The notes below the pieces were generated by a model. That model was given only the letters and a program-made list of their open reading frames with translations. It ran no database searches and had not been told where the DNA came from. Below are positions 51,129 through 60,778 of a stretch of 64,000 nucleotides of DNA, one piece after another. The DNA is from CAZFHA01 sp964518595. Its GTDB lineage: Bacteria > Bacillota > Clostridia > Saccharofermentanales > Saccharofermentanaceae. Where the stretch lies: the NCBI GenBank assembly GCA_964518595.1, contig CAZFHA010000001.1, positions 310,001-374,000 on the forward strand, read 5' to 3'. A program made the position numbers and the translations under genes. Position 1 is the first letter of the stretch. Each line of letters begins with the position of its first letter.

Positions 51129-52675
51129 TTACCATACCTTTCCCGATATTCAGACGGTGACAACCCTAAAAGCTTCTTAAAGCTTTTTCCAAAGTAATTG
51201 CCATCACAATATCCTACCCGACTGGAAATATCCGTAATCTTGAATCGTGGATCCAGCAGTAAGGCCTTGGCTTTTTCAATTCGATACTCTGTTAGATACT
51301 GATTAATCGTTTTACCTGTTTCATTTTTAAACACAGTACAGGCGTAGGAGGGTGACAGGTATACGTGCTCACTAATGTCCTTAACTGAGAGATTTTCCCG
51401 ATAGAAATTGCGCCCGATAAAGGATTTGATAAGGTAGACGGTAGAATTTTCTTTTTCACGGCTGGACAACAACTGGAAAAACAGGTCTATTTTACCTTCC
51501 AATTCTCTATGGAGCTCCGAGAGCAATCGGCTCTGTGAAACAAACTCTAAAACTACCGCCGAGTCGGTTTTTAACTCTTCCCATGGAATTTGCTGCCTTT
51601 GCGCCACGTAAAGCAGCTCCATAAAAGATTTATAATAAATATCCTTAGCATAATTAACAGAAACACCAACCTTGCCTGAAAGGCTGTCATATAGTCTTCT
51701 GGCAAAAGCTAATGCCCCTGCCCTGTCCTGATTCTCAAGTTCACGGGTCAGTTCTGTTTCTAACACCCTTTGTCCGGGGCTATTTCCTTTCTTCCCCCGT
51801 TGATAGACCAGAACTTCCTGCGCTTCACAGAAAAAAGCGTCCTGAGCCAAGTCCATTGCCCTTTGACAAGATAGTGAAATACGCTGAAGGCCGGTTACCG
51901 GCTGACCAATCAGGAGATGCAAGCTACAGAATCGCCCTAGACCTTCTACTAAACGAGAGGCATTTTGAAGTAAAGCAGGGAAAAAATTCCGATCATCACT
52001 AAAGAAATGAACGATAATATTCTCTTCTTGCCCTACCCCCCAGAAATATCCAAAATCCAGAGGCTGAACAAAAGCATCCAAAGCCCTTTCGATTTCTTCA
52101 AACTCCAAACTCGAAGACTGCCGCTTCGTAAAGCGAATGACAAAACTAACAAACTGGGTGTTTTTCTTAACCGCATAATTTAGCTCCGTCATTTGATCCA
52201 GCCATTCCTGCTCCATATTTTCCGACTCTTCAAGAGTCGCCAAAGCTAACTTCATGGATTTCTGCCGTCTCTTCTGGCGAGCTGAATCCCGGTCCAAAAG
52301 CCACTGTTTTTGTGCCGTCACTGCTTCAAAAAGAGCACTCTCGACCTCTTCTGTTACGATAGGCTTCTCAATATAATTTACAGCCTTAAGTCGGATAGCC
52401 GCCTTAAGATATTCCTTGTCTGAATAGCCGCTCATAAAAATAATATGACACTCTGGGCTTATTTCTCTAGCCAGTCGCGCCATCTCTACCCCATTTCGTC
52501 TGGGCATTCTGACATCAGTCAATAAAATTTCCGGTCGAATCCGCTGAAAGAGCCGCAAACCCTCCTCTCCATCTCGACCTTGAAAAACACCTTCAATTCC
52601 CAGCTTCTCCCAAGCAATACTGGAAATAAGACCATTTCTGGTTAATTCCTCATCATCTACAATCAAAATATTCAT
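51125..52675 (-). CDS. YesN-type response regulator with AraC output
   Basis: 516 residues from the ATG at 52675; GAGGG lies upstream and the preceding 10 codons are not conserved. Receiver domain (1-120) with LIVDDEELTRNG, the phospho-acceptor Asp in ILLTDVRMPRRNG and Lys in YIEKPI. A middle region of about 270 residues and a C-terminal AraC domain (about 415-516: VYLSPSYACTVFKNETGKTINQYLTEYRIEKAK and YFGKSFKKLLGLSPSEYRERYG). First gene of the two-component pair, divergent from the rhamnose-type ABC operon. Confidence 0.92.
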   Translation of the reverse strand: MNILIVDDEELTRNGLISSIAWEKLGIEGVFQGRDGEEGLRLFQRIRPEILLTDVRMPRRNGVEMARLAREISPECHIIFMSGYSDKEYLKAAIRLKAVNYIEKPIVTEEVESALFEAVTAQKQWLLDRDSARQKRRQKSMKLALATLEESENMEQEWLDQMTELNYAVKKNTQFVSFVIRFTKRQSSSLEFEEIERALDAFVQPLDFGYFWGVGQEENIIVHFFSDDRNFFPALLQNASRLVEGLGRFCSLHLLIGQPVTGLQRISLSCQRAMDLAQDAFFCEAQEVLVYQRGKKGNSPGQRVLETELTRELENQDRAGALAFARRLYDSLSGKVGVSVNYAKDIYYKSFMELLYVAQRQQIPWEELKTDSAVVLEFVSQSRLLSELHRELEGKIDLFFQLLSSREKENSTVYLIKSFIGRNFYRENLSVKDISEHVYLSPSYACTVFKNETGKTINQYLTEYRIEKAKALLLDPRFKITDISSRVGYCDGNYFGKSFKKLLGLSPSEYRERYGK

Positions 52676-52874
52676 GTTACCCTCAAAAAAGCCTTTGCTC
52701 CCCAAAATCCACCCTTTTCCAACCTCTAAACAAAACTATTGTATCAAAAAGCAACAGATTTTAGCTATTTTTTTAGGCAAAAACTACAACCAGAGCTGGA
52801 ATCATAAAAATTTACCCTGTTTCAAAAAATATTCCTGTTCAACCCATCCATTTAGAATGATAGCATAACTACAG

Positions 52875-52918
52875 AATGAAAAATAAGAAATAATTGTGCA
52901 CAAAGTAAAATGAAAAAT
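52875..52918 (+). promoter_or_regulatory. Candidate regulatory repeats before the rhamnose-type ABC operon
   Basis: AATGAAAAAT occurs at 52875-52884 and again at 52909-52918, the copies starting 34 bp apart. Between them lies the palindrome TTGTGCACAA (52894-52903). Direct repeats about three helical turns apart suit an AraC-type activator such as the divergent YesN protein. Confidence 0.4.
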
Positions 52919-52965
52919 TGCCCTCATTTCTTGAAAGTCCCAGTTATCAGGAGGAAAGGTACTCT

Positions 52966-54471
52966 ATGGATTACGTTCTAGAACTAAAGGGGATTACAAA
53001 GATTTTTCCCGGGGTCAAGGCTCTTGACAATGTTCATTTTCAGCTTAAGGCTGGAGAGATCCATGCGCTTATGGGAGAAAATGGTGCCGGAAAATCCACT
53101 TTTATTAAGGTTATTACTGGAGTTCACAAAGCCGATGGCGGTGAAATGTTTCTACATGGTAAGAAAGTAACTTTTAAGGGTCCAAAGGATGCCCAAGCCG
53201 CCGGTATTGCTGCCATTTATCAGCATGTCACGGCCTACCCCCACTTGACGGTTACCGAAAATATTTTTATGGGTCACGAAACCGTCCACTTCGGAAAAAT
53301 TCAATGGAAAAAAATGCATGATAAGGCCAATGCTCTCTTGGCAGAGCTTAGTGCGGACTTTCAAGCCACGGATGAGATGGGCGCTCTTAGTGTAGCCCAG
53401 CAGCAAATGGTAGAGATAGCTAAAGCTCTTTCCATGAACGCTAAGATCATTATTATGGATGAGCCTACAGCGGCACTTACCAAGCGAGAAAGTGAAGAGT
53501 TGTACCGAATTACTGAGCAATTAAGAGATGCCGGTGCAGCGATTATTTTTATCTCTCATCGGTTTGAAGACATGTACCGCTTGGCAGAGCGGGTAACGGT
53601 TTTTCGAGATTCAAAATACATTGGTACCTATCAAGTAAATGCTATTTCCAATGAAGATCTCATTAAAGCCATGGTAGGCCGTGAAATTAATGACCTTTTT
53701 CCTAAGCTGGAGATTAAGCCGGGAGAAGAAGTCCTGCGTATTGATGATCTGAGCCGTACCGGTTACTTCAAAAACGTATCTTTTCACGTGCGAGCTGGGG
53801 AAATTGTCGGCTTAACCGGTCTGGTGGGAGCAGGACGAACCGAAGTCTGTGAAACAATTTTCGGTATCGGTCAGAAATCTTCTGGAAACATTTATCTGGA
53901 GGGGCAAGCGGTAGAAATTCATCACCCCACAGAGGCCATGAATTTAGGCATCGGTTATTTACCGGAAGACAGGCAACTTCAGGGCTTAATCTTGGACTGG
54001 GGCATCGGTAGAAATATCACCTTACCTGTTATCAGCTCCCTTAGCAATCATGGTTGGTTAAATGAGAAAAAGGAGCGCGAAACTGCTAAGCGCCTTGCCG
54101 AGCAAGTCGAAACCAAAGCCGTTACTATCTTTGATCTGGCCAGCTCCCTTTCCGGTGGTAACCAACAAAAAGTCGTATTTGCTAAACTGCTGGCCTCAGA
54201 CCTGAAAGTAATTATCTTGGACGAACCCACTAAGGGGGTGGACGTAGGCGCTAAGGCAGCCATTTACACCATCATGGGGCATTTGGCCGCCCAAGGTTAT
54301 GCCATCATTATGATTTCTTCTGAAATGCCGGAAATTTTAGGCATGTGTGATCGAATATACGTCATGTGCGAGGGAAGAATCACCGCCGAAATACCAAGGC
54401 ACGAGGCAACTCAGGAACTAATTTTGGAGAAAGCCATGTCCAAGCAGCTCCATAGTGCAGTAGAAAAGTAG
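52966..54471 (+). CDS. Sugar ABC transporter ATPase, double-domain (RbsA/RhaT type)
   Basis: 501 residues from the ATG at 52966 (AGGAGG upstream). Two ATPase halves. First half: Walker A GENGAGKST, signature LSVAQQQMVEIAKAL, Walker B IIIMDEPTAAL. The second half has a degenerate Walker A (GLVGAGRTE) but an intact signature SLSGGNQQKVVFAKLL and IILDEPTKGVD, as usual in monosaccharide importers. First gene of a four-gene operon (ATPase, two permeases, binding protein). Confidence 0.94.
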   Translation: MDYVLELKGITKIFPGVKALDNVHFQLKAGEIHALMGENGAGKSTFIKVITGVHKADGGEMFLHGKKVTFKGPKDAQAAGIAAIYQHVTAYPHLTVTENIFMGHETVHFGKIQWKKMHDKANALLAELSADFQATDEMGALSVAQQQMVEIAKALSMNAKIIIMDEPTAALTKRESEELYRITEQLRDAGAAIIFISHRFEDMYRLAERVTVFRDSKYIGTYQVNAISNEDLIKAMVGREINDLFPKLEIKPGEEVLRIDDLSRTGYFKNVSFHVRAGEIVGLTGLVGAGRTEVCETIFGIGQKSSGNIYLEGQAVEIHHPTEAMNLGIGYLPEDRQLQGLILDWGIGRNITLPVISSLSNHGWLNEKKERETAKRLAEQVETKAVTIFDLASSLSGGNQQKVVFAKLLASDLKVIILDEPTKGVDVGAKAAIYTIMGHLAAQGYAIIMISSEMPEILGMCDRIYVMCEGRITAEIPRHEATQELILEKAMSKQLHSAVEK

Positions 54472-54480
54472 GAGGAAAAC

Positions 54481-55479
54481 ATGCAGAGGGAAAAAACATT
54501 TACACTCAAAAAACTTACCGCATCCAGAGAGCTCAGCTTATTTATAGTGCTGATAATTTTGTGCGTTTTTCTTCAACTTCGCAATAACACCTTTCTAACC
54601 CCCGGCAATATTAATGACCTGCTGGTAAATGCCACGATTATGGCTATTTTAGCTATTGGTATGATGTGCGTCCTACTGATTGGCGGTATTGATATCTCAA
54701 TTGGCTCAACCTTAGCCCTATCAGGAATGATAACAGCACTTATTTTAAAGGATAATCCCGATTTGCCGGTGCCTTTAGCTTTCGCTATTTCTATGGGGGT
54801 GGGTCTGGCCTGCGGTTTTCTAATCGGAGTTGTCATTGCTAAGGGAGGAGTCATCCCCATCATTGCCACCTTGGGTTTTATGAATATTCTCCGCGGCGCT
54901 ACCTATCTGGTAGCCAACAATCAATGGGTGGCTGCCTATCAAATTCCGGAAGGCTTCAAAGCCTTTACCTTAGGCAAAGTCTTCTTCATCAACAACATGA
55001 TTGTAGTAACCATTATCTGCTACATTATCTTTTTTCTCTTCATGAAATTTACTCGAACCGGCCGCAAGATATACGCCGTGGGCAGTAATCCGGAAGCCGC
55101 CTCTGTCAGCGGAATCCGCATTGACCGAATAAAGATCATGGTTTATTCCCTTATGGGCACCTTAGCCGGACTGGCCGGAGCCCTTTGGGTATCAAAGTAT
55201 GCCTCTGCTCAGGGTGACTCCGCCAAAGGCATTGAAATGGATATTATTGCCGCCTGCGTTATTGGCGGCGTTAGTCTAAGTGGTGGTAAGGGAACAGTTC
55301 TTGGGGTTATTCTTGGTGCTTTAACCTTAGGCATATTAAATAACGCCCTTCCCCTCATTAATATTTCTTCTTTTTGGCAAGATGCCATTCGCGGGTTAAT
55401 CATCATAACCGCTGTAATTCTCAATACCCTTACCCAACGCACCTTGGATAAGAACAACCTTAAAAGGAGGGAAATCTAA
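54481..55479 (+). CDS. Sugar ABC transporter permease (RbsC family)
   Basis: 332 residues with nine or ten helices and the family stretch GGIDISIGSTLALSGMI; the later conserved IIAACVIGGVSLSGGKGTVLG is present. AGGAGG precedes the ATG, and the stop overlaps the next start by one base. One of two paired permeases in the rhamnose-type importer. Confidence 0.93.
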   Translation: MQREKTFTLKKLTASRELSLFIVLIILCVFLQLRNNTFLTPGNINDLLVNATIMAILAIGMMCVLLIGGIDISIGSTLALSGMITALILKDNPDLPVPLAFAISMGVGLACGFLIGVVIAKGGVIPIIATLGFMNILRGATYLVANNQWVAAYQIPEGFKAFTLGKVFFINNMIVVTIICYIIFFLFMKFTRTGRKIYAVGSNPEAASVSGIRIDRIKIMVYSLMGTLAGLAGALWVSKYASAQGDSAKGIEMDIIAACVIGGVSLSGGKGTVLGVILGALTLGILNNALPLINISSFWQDAIRGLIIITAVILNTLTQRTLDKNNLKRREI

Positions 55480-56492
55480 TGGCCACCGAAAGCAAACGCG
55501 TTATATTGGCCCAACAACCCTTTACTTGGAAAAAGTTTTTTCTAAAATGGGAATGGTTTTTAGTTCTGATCTTTATTGCCATTAACATTATGAATGCGGC
55601 CATTTCTCCCTATTATCTAAGCGGCTCCGGCCTTCTACTGGCGACTTCCTCCTTTCTGGAAAAAGCCTTTGTGGCCTTGCCTATGGTGTTTATCTTAATC
55701 ATGGGAGATATTGATATTTCTGTAGGTTCTACCGTGGCACTGTCCTCGGTAATTATGGCTGTTAGCTTTAATAATGGTGGAATGCCTATGGGGGTTGCCA
55801 TAGTTATAGGACTTTTGGTAGGCAGTCTGTGCGGCTTTATCAATGGTTTGATCTTAACTAGGTTTACTGAATTAGCTCCGATGATTGTGACCCTTGGGAC
55901 GATGATTCTCTTTCGGGGTATTGCACTGATGATTTTACAGGATCAAGCCTCAGGGAATTTTCCCAGTTGGTTTAGCCAGATCTATTGGGGAGGTATCGGC
56001 CCTATACCTTATATGCTGATTGTCTTTGCCATCCTGGCAACAGCCTTTGGCATTCTGCTCCATAAAACTACCTTTGGGCGCCGGATTTTTGCTATCGGTA
56101 GCAACACCACCGCCAGTAAATTTGCCGGAATCAAAGTGCAAAAGCACCGCTTGATTGTTTACACCCTCACCGGATTATTAGCTGCCGTAACCGCTGTCTT
56201 TCTTACCTCGCGTATGGGTAGCACTCGACCTAACGTGGCGGAAGGCTATGAATTGGAAGCAATTTCCATGGTAGTACTGGGCGGAATTTCTACCTCCGGC
56301 GGCAAAGGCCGTTTCCCCGGAGCTGTTATTGCGATTTTTATTATTGGCTTTTTACGCTATGGTCTGGGTCTGATAAATGTACCTTCCCAAGCCATGCTGC
56401 TAATAATCGGAACACTGCTCATTATCACCGTAATGGTTCCCAATCTGCACCTGGGACGCCGCCTCAAAGCTTTGCGGGGCAAAAAAACTTGA
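55479..56492 (+). CDS. Sugar ABC transporter permease (RbsC family), second
   Basis: 337 residues, multi-pass. Conserved stretches GDIDISVGSTVALSSVIM and AISMVVLGGISTSGGKGRFPG. It shares a 1-bp stop-start overlap with the previous gene (TAATG). With the other permease it makes a heterodimeric channel, as in RhaPQ or LsrCD. Confidence 0.93.
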   Translation: MATESKRVILAQQPFTWKKFFLKWEWFLVLIFIAINIMNAAISPYYLSGSGLLLATSSFLEKAFVALPMVFILIMGDIDISVGSTVALSSVIMAVSFNNGGMPMGVAIVIGLLVGSLCGFINGLILTRFTELAPMIVTLGTMILFRGIALMILQDQASGNFPSWFSQIYWGGIGPIPYMLIVFAILATAFGILLHKTTFGRRIFAIGSNTTASKFAGIKVQKHRLIVYTLTGLLAAVTAVFLTSRMGSTRPNVAEGYELEAISMVVLGGISTSGGKGRFPGAVIAIFIIGFLRYGLGLINVPSQAMLLIIGTLLIITVMVPNLHLGRRLKALRGKKT

Positions 56493-56576
56493 CCTCACTG
56501 GCAAGCAGCCTTTAAGGTATAAATTTTACACGAAGCCAAAAAAGAACCAGGTTGAAAATTGAAGGAGGAAAATGAC

Positions 56577-57641
56577 ATGGTAAAAAAAGTATTAAGTATT
56601 GTCCTATTGGCGGCCATGGCGGCCAGTTTATTAGCCGGATGTAACAACTCAGCCGGGCAAGCCGGGGGTGAATCCGGCGGCCAGGCAGGTGGCAGTAAAA
56701 CCTTTGCAATTCTAGTCAAAAATGCCGGTAACCCCTACAATGAGAAAGAAGCCTCCGGTTTTAAAAAAGTCATCGAAGATGCCGGTTATACCTGTATCGT
56801 GAAAGCACCGGAATCAGCCACTGCTGAAGCCCAAATAACTATGATTAATGAGTTGGTAGCCCAAAAAGTGGCAGCTATTGCCATCGCCGGAAATGATCCT
56901 GATGCGCTGCAGCCGGCTTTGCAGCAAGCTATGAATGCAGGTATCAAAGTTTTGTCTTTAGACTCATCCGTTAATAAAGATAGTCGTCTGGTGCATGTTA
57001 ACCAAGCGGGTACCGAACTGATTGGAAAAACCCTAGTTGATGCAGTTGCTGATATTGCCGGAAGTGATGGCGGACAATTTGCTATTCTATCAGCCACCAG
57101 TCAAGCAACTAACCAAAACGCTTGGATCGCCGCTATGCAAAAAGAATTGGAAAGCAATAGCCGGAATTTAGAATTGGTCAAAATTGCTTATGGAGACGAC
57201 GAATTCCAAAAATCCGTTGATGAGACAGAAGGATTGCTGAAAAACTATCCTGACCTGAAAGTAATTTGCGCTCCTACTACTGTGGGAATGATGGCAGCCG
57301 CCAAAGTTATCAAGGACAAAGGCATTGCCGATAAAGTAAAGCTTACCGGTTTAGGTCTACCTTCTGAAATGGCCGAATATATTGGCACAGATCTGGCTTG
57401 TCCTTACATGTACCTTTGGAACCCCATTGACATCGGAGCTTTAGCCGCCTACACCGCCATCAACTTAGTAGATGGAAAAATTACCGGCAAAGCAGGAGAA
57501 ACCTTCCAAGCTGGCACACTGGGAGACGACAAAGGCAAATACACCATCGTAGAAGCCGCTGATGGCGGTACAGAAATCATTCTAGGCTCACCGTTCAAAT
57601 TCGATCCGGCCAATATTAACGAGTGGAAAGCCGTTTATTAA
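56577..57641 (+). CDS. Rhamnose-type (RhaS-like) sugar-binding lipoprotein
   Basis: 354 residues from the ATG at 56577, with GGAGG 8 bp before it. Lipobox SLLAGC. The periplasmic-binding fold contains NAGNPYNEKEASGFKKVIE, AGNDPDALQPALQQAM and ATNQNAWIAAM, then YGDDEFQKSVDETEGLL, LKVICAPTTVGMMAAAKV and YLWNPIDIGALAAY. These patterns match RhaS rhamnose-binding proteins more closely than the AI-2 binder LsrB, although the gene order resembles lsrACDB. It probably binds L-rhamnose or a related deoxyhexose. A hairpin follows. Confidence 0.87.
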   Translation: MVKKVLSIVLLAAMAASLLAGCNNSAGQAGGESGGQAGGSKTFAILVKNAGNPYNEKEASGFKKVIEDAGYTCIVKAPESATAEAQITMINELVAQKVAAIAIAGNDPDALQPALQQAMNAGIKVLSLDSSVNKDSRLVHVNQAGTELIGKTLVDAVADIAGSDGGQFAILSATSQATNQNAWIAAMQKELESNSRNLELVKIAYGDDEFQKSVDETEGLLKNYPDLKVICAPTTVGMMAAAKVIKDKGIADKVKLTGLGLPSEMAEYIGTDLACPYMYLWNPIDIGALAAYTAINLVDGKITGKAGETFQAGTLGDDKGKYTIVEAADGGTEIILGSPFKFDPANINEWKAVY

Positions 57642-57672
57642 TCAAATTCCTAGTATTCAGAACAATCATCGT

Positions 57673-57704
57673 AAAGGTTCCTGTAGCTAACCTCAGGAAC
57701 CTTT
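57673..57704 (+). terminator. Hairpin after the ABC operon
   Basis: AAAGGTTCCTG pairs with CAGGAACCTTT around a 10-base loop, a perfect 11-bp stem followed by ATCTAT. The T-run is weak, so partial read-through into the next gene is likely. Confidence 0.6.
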
Positions 57705-57732
57705 ATCTATATCATGCCGGGAGGATACGATA

Positions 57733-58905
57733 ATGAAGCAATCTTTACCCACAATTCCTATGTCAGAATATCCTAAGCGCTGGGAAAAAATCTGGGCCTT
57801 AATGGACAGAAACCAACTAGATTATCTTTTAATTTACGCCGACGATCATGCAGTTTCCGGGCCTGCCTACGCCCGCTGGCTGGCTAACTTTCATGTACAT
57901 TTCGAGCCGGTGCTTATCTTGTTCCGTCCTCAAAAAGAACCTATTCTACTGGTTGGACCAGAAAGCTTAGACTATGCTCGACTGCACACGCCCATCAAAG
58001 ATATCCGAATACTAACTGAGCTCTATCACCCGGAGGAAGATTACATCTTCACCCCCAGCGAAAGCTTTGCCCATATCTTGGCAGAAATTCCTTGTCCCAG
58101 ATTCTCACCTCGAATAGGTATAGGGGGTTATAATCTGATCCCATATCTTTTGGCAATGGACCTGCAGAAGGCTCTGCCAAAGGCTGAATGGCTGGATATG
58201 GATCAGGAGCTCGGAATGCTACGCAGTAGTAAGAGTCCGGCAGAAATCCAAGTTATTACCTATGCCTACCAAATTGCCCAAGCCGGATTGGAAGCCGCTA
58301 TATCCGCCATTAAACCGGGAATTACCGAGCGTCAAATTGCTGCCGAAGCGGAGTACGCTATGCGTCAAATGGGTGCAGAGGGCACCGGTATTGATACCTT
58401 CGTAGCTTCCGGCAAACACTCTTCCCCCATCATTGCCCGCACCACCACGAAGACCATTGCAAAGGATGATCTGGTACTATTAACTTTGGCTCCCCGCTAT
58501 GAAGGCTACCATGCTGCCGTGGCTCTTCCCGTCACCGTGGGAAAAGTTGCCGACAATATAAAACATGCCATCAATTTCGCTATAGAAGCACAAGAAAACT
58601 GTCACCGCCTACTTAAAGCCGGCGCCGGTGCCGAAGTAGAGAAATCCGCTCGAGATATCATGCAAAAAGCTGGCTTAGAAAAACACTTTCTCTACTCCGG
58701 CATTCATAGTGTAGGGGTTATTGAATTCGAAGCGCCCATCTTTGGCCCCTCTTATAAAGGGAAAATGGAAAAAGACATGATACTCTCCGTAGACATTCCT
58801 GTATTCGGCTGCGAATGGGGAGGGTTTCGGATTGAAGATGGCTATCTGATACAGGCAGAAGGTGCTAAGCGGCTGACTACCATAAATTATCAGGTAGCAA
58901 AATAA
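57733..58905 (+). CDS. M24-family (pita-bread) protein without Asp metal ligands, creatinase-like
   Basis: 390 residues. The creatinase N-terminal domain spans about 1-150, then the M24 domain (about 165-390; LRSSKSPAEIQVITYAYQIAQAGLEAAI). Metal peptidases of the family have a DxG...D pair; here the region reads LTLAPRYEGYHAAVALPV, so both Asp are lost. The later His (GIHSVGVIEFEAP), Glu (FEAP) and Glu (GFRIEDGYLI) remain. That retained set resembles creatinase and other metal-free hydrolases. It is probably a small-molecule hydrolase rather than an aminopeptidase. It follows the rhamnose-type ABC operon and overlaps the convergent VOC gene by 16 bp. Confidence 0.75.
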   Translation: MKQSLPTIPMSEYPKRWEKIWALMDRNQLDYLLIYADDHAVSGPAYARWLANFHVHFEPVLILFRPQKEPILLVGPESLDYARLHTPIKDIRILTELYHPEEDYIFTPSESFAHILAEIPCPRFSPRIGIGGYNLIPYLLAMDLQKALPKAEWLDMDQELGMLRSSKSPAEIQVITYAYQIAQAGLEAAISAIKPGITERQIAAEAEYAMRQMGAEGTGIDTFVASGKHSSPIIARTTTKTIAKDDLVLLTLAPRYEGYHAAVALPVTVGKVADNIKHAINFAIEAQENCHRLLKAGAGAEVEKSARDIMQKAGLEKHFLYSGIHSVGVIEFEAPIFGPSYKGKMEKDMILSVDIPVFGCEWGGFRIEDGYLIQAEGAKRLTTINYQVAK

Positions 58906-59342
58906 CCCGGTTCTAAAGGATACTTCGACTTCCCTCCATAAGGATAACCGGGAAAATAGTCCGGATGATTACGGCTGGTGATTGCCTTCTTAAAGTTGGC
59001 AATCCCTAGCCGGTTGCCAAAATAATCTTTGAATTCCGCCGTAATCCCCTCTTCTGACGCTTTGGGGGGCTCTGAAAAAGTCACGCCTCTTTCCACCAGT
59101 TGCCGATAGGTTTCTTCCACATTGGCAACCTTAAACCAAAGAATCGGTTTATCTTCCTCAAAAAAAGCCTGATCCTTTAAGACTAAAGTAAAATTATCTT
59201 CACCATAATTCAACATCACCAACCCTCTCTTGGAAAGATCCGCCGTTATGGTAAAACCCAAGATAGACTGATAATATTCCTTTCCAATTATCAGATCAGG
59301 TATAGTTAAGAAAAACATCTCTTCCTTCTCTTGCAACGCCAA
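58890..59342 (-). CDS. VOC-family (glyoxalase-like) protein
   Basis: 150 residues, two beta-alpha-beta-beta-beta repeats as in glyoxalase/bleomycin-resistance proteins: FFLTIPDLIIGKEYYQSILGFTITADL, then KPILWFKVANVEETYRQLVERGVTF. FKDYFGNRLGIANF is the usual end. Metal and substrate are unknown. The coding region overlaps the M24 gene tail-to-tail. ATG or TTG start uncertain; ATG at 59342 is preceded by a weak GGAGTG. Confidence 0.8.
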   Translation of the reverse strand: MALQEKEEMFFLTIPDLIIGKEYYQSILGFTITADLSKRGLVMLNYGEDNFTLVLKDQAFFEEDKPILWFKVANVEETYRQLVERGVTFSEPPKASEEGITAEFKDYFGNRLGIANFKKAITSRNHPDYFPGYPYGGKSKYPLEPGYFAT

Positions 59343-59632
59343 TCACTCCTTTCCGGTTGGGGGATAAAATTTGCTGATCCAAAAAGTACAGTAAGACTGC
59401 CAGAAATAGTGTATAAAGGATACTTTCTCTTGCTGCTTATACCTTGTCTTATTCGCCTTCGTTACAAGGCACAAGTTGGAAATCACCATAGAGTTTATTC
59501 CCTCTATTCTTATCTTATTTTTACTTTTAGTTTATTGCAAGTTTATTTAGATTTTTAGTCAGCACCGCATGTAGTTTTAGCCCTAACCTCATGGTAAAAT
59601 ATGGCTAGAAAAAAGCTAACGGGAGGGATTTT

Positions 59633-60727
59633 ATGGAATACAAACCAGATTGGGAAATAGTCAAGAAACGCTTTGAAGCCTTATGGCACCAAGATATGAT
59701 TGACCGCTGTTGTCTAGCTGTAACTGCACCAAAATCAGGTTCGGAAGACTATTGGCACTCACGAGGGAAAAATGACCTCTATAACGCTGGCTCCATGGTA
59801 ACTTCCCGCCATATGAATGACCCGGAAAAAGTCCTTAACAGCAAACTGGAAGTTTTTGAAAATACCTATTATGGCGGTGAAGCCATACCACAGATCTGGC
59901 TGAACTTTGGACCGGCCGGACAAGCCGCCTATTTTGATGCCCCTTATACGGTTTCTGATGTCACCACCTGGTATTCTCCCATTATTGAAGATTGGGAGGA
60001 TAACCCGCTACGTTTTAATCCCCAGAACCAAATTCTTACTTGGCAGCGAGAGATGGCCTCTTATCTGGCGGAAAAGGCCCAGCAGCGCTTTTTTGTCTCC
60101 ACTGCCGACAATGCCGGTTGTCTTGATGCCTTAGCCTCTTTACGTGAAACCCAAAATCTACTCATGGATTTATTAGCTGATCCAGAGCCTGTGGAGCAAG
60201 CTCTCCAAGAAGTCATGAGGGTCTGGAACCAAACTCGAAAAGAGCTCTTTGCCCTAACCAAAGCCAATAATGACGGCGGTTCTACCGTGGGCTGGCTTTC
60301 ACTTTGGGCTAAAGGTGAAATGTCCCAACTGCAATCTGATATTTCCGTAATGTTATCAAAGGAATTATTTCAGCAATTTGTACTACCAGAATTGGAATGG
60401 AGCACCCAGCAGCAGGACTACAGCCTCTACCATTTAGACGGAATCGCTCAGCTTAGGCATCTAGATAATATTTTGTCGGTAAAAAAGATTCACATGATTC
60501 AATGGGTTAGTGTTGTAGGCGAGCCATCTTACCTAAACTACCTTCCGGTCTTTCAAAAAATCCAACAGAGCGGTAAAAGTCTGCTCATTAATGATGTGAA
60601 GCCAGAAGATATTCCTACCCTTCTTACAAATCTTTCTGCCAAAGGCTTACTCTTAATGACCCAAACCGATACCCAAGCAGAAGCAGAAGATTTACTAGCA
60701 CTGGCTACTTCCCTAAGCCGCCCATAA
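59633..60727 (+). CDS. URO-D superfamily protein with HxD motif, paralogue
   Basis: 364 residues, preceded by GGGAGGG. It aligns along its length with the protein from 11891-12973: MEYKPDWEIVKKRFEALW against MKYKPDIDQVRKRLSAFW, TYYGGEAIP against TYLGGDALP, LQSDISVMLS against MQCDMSVMFS. The motif YHLDG (His267, Asp269) again replaces HxCG. It lies 51 bp before the GH43 gene, repeating the URO-D/glycosidase pairing of the first cluster. No function is proven. Confidence 0.77.
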   Translation: MEYKPDWEIVKKRFEALWHQDMIDRCCLAVTAPKSGSEDYWHSRGKNDLYNAGSMVTSRHMNDPEKVLNSKLEVFENTYYGGEAIPQIWLNFGPAGQAAYFDAPYTVSDVTTWYSPIIEDWEDNPLRFNPQNQILTWQREMASYLAEKAQQRFFVSTADNAGCLDALASLRETQNLLMDLLADPEPVEQALQEVMRVWNQTRKELFALTKANNDGGSTVGWLSLWAKGEMSQLQSDISVMLSKELFQQFVLPELEWSTQQQDYSLYHLDGIAQLRHLDNILSVKKIHMIQWVSVVGEPSYLNYLPVFQKIQQSGKSLLINDVKPEDIPTLLTNLSAKGLLLMTQTDTQAEAEDLLALATSLSRP

Positions 60728-60778
60728 GTAAAGTAGTCACCGCCACCAGCAAAGGCAAAAGGTTAAAAGGAGAACGCT

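Noticed and set aside
53152..53520. 122-codon open frame on the minus strand within the ABC ATPase gene
   Set aside because: It mirrors conserved ATPase motifs on the other strand; coding there is unlikely.
52966..57641. AI-2 (Lsr) uptake operon, suggested by the gene order ATPase-permease-permease-binding protein
   Set aside because: The binding protein matches the RhaS pattern better and no lsrK, lsrF or lsrR gene is nearby.
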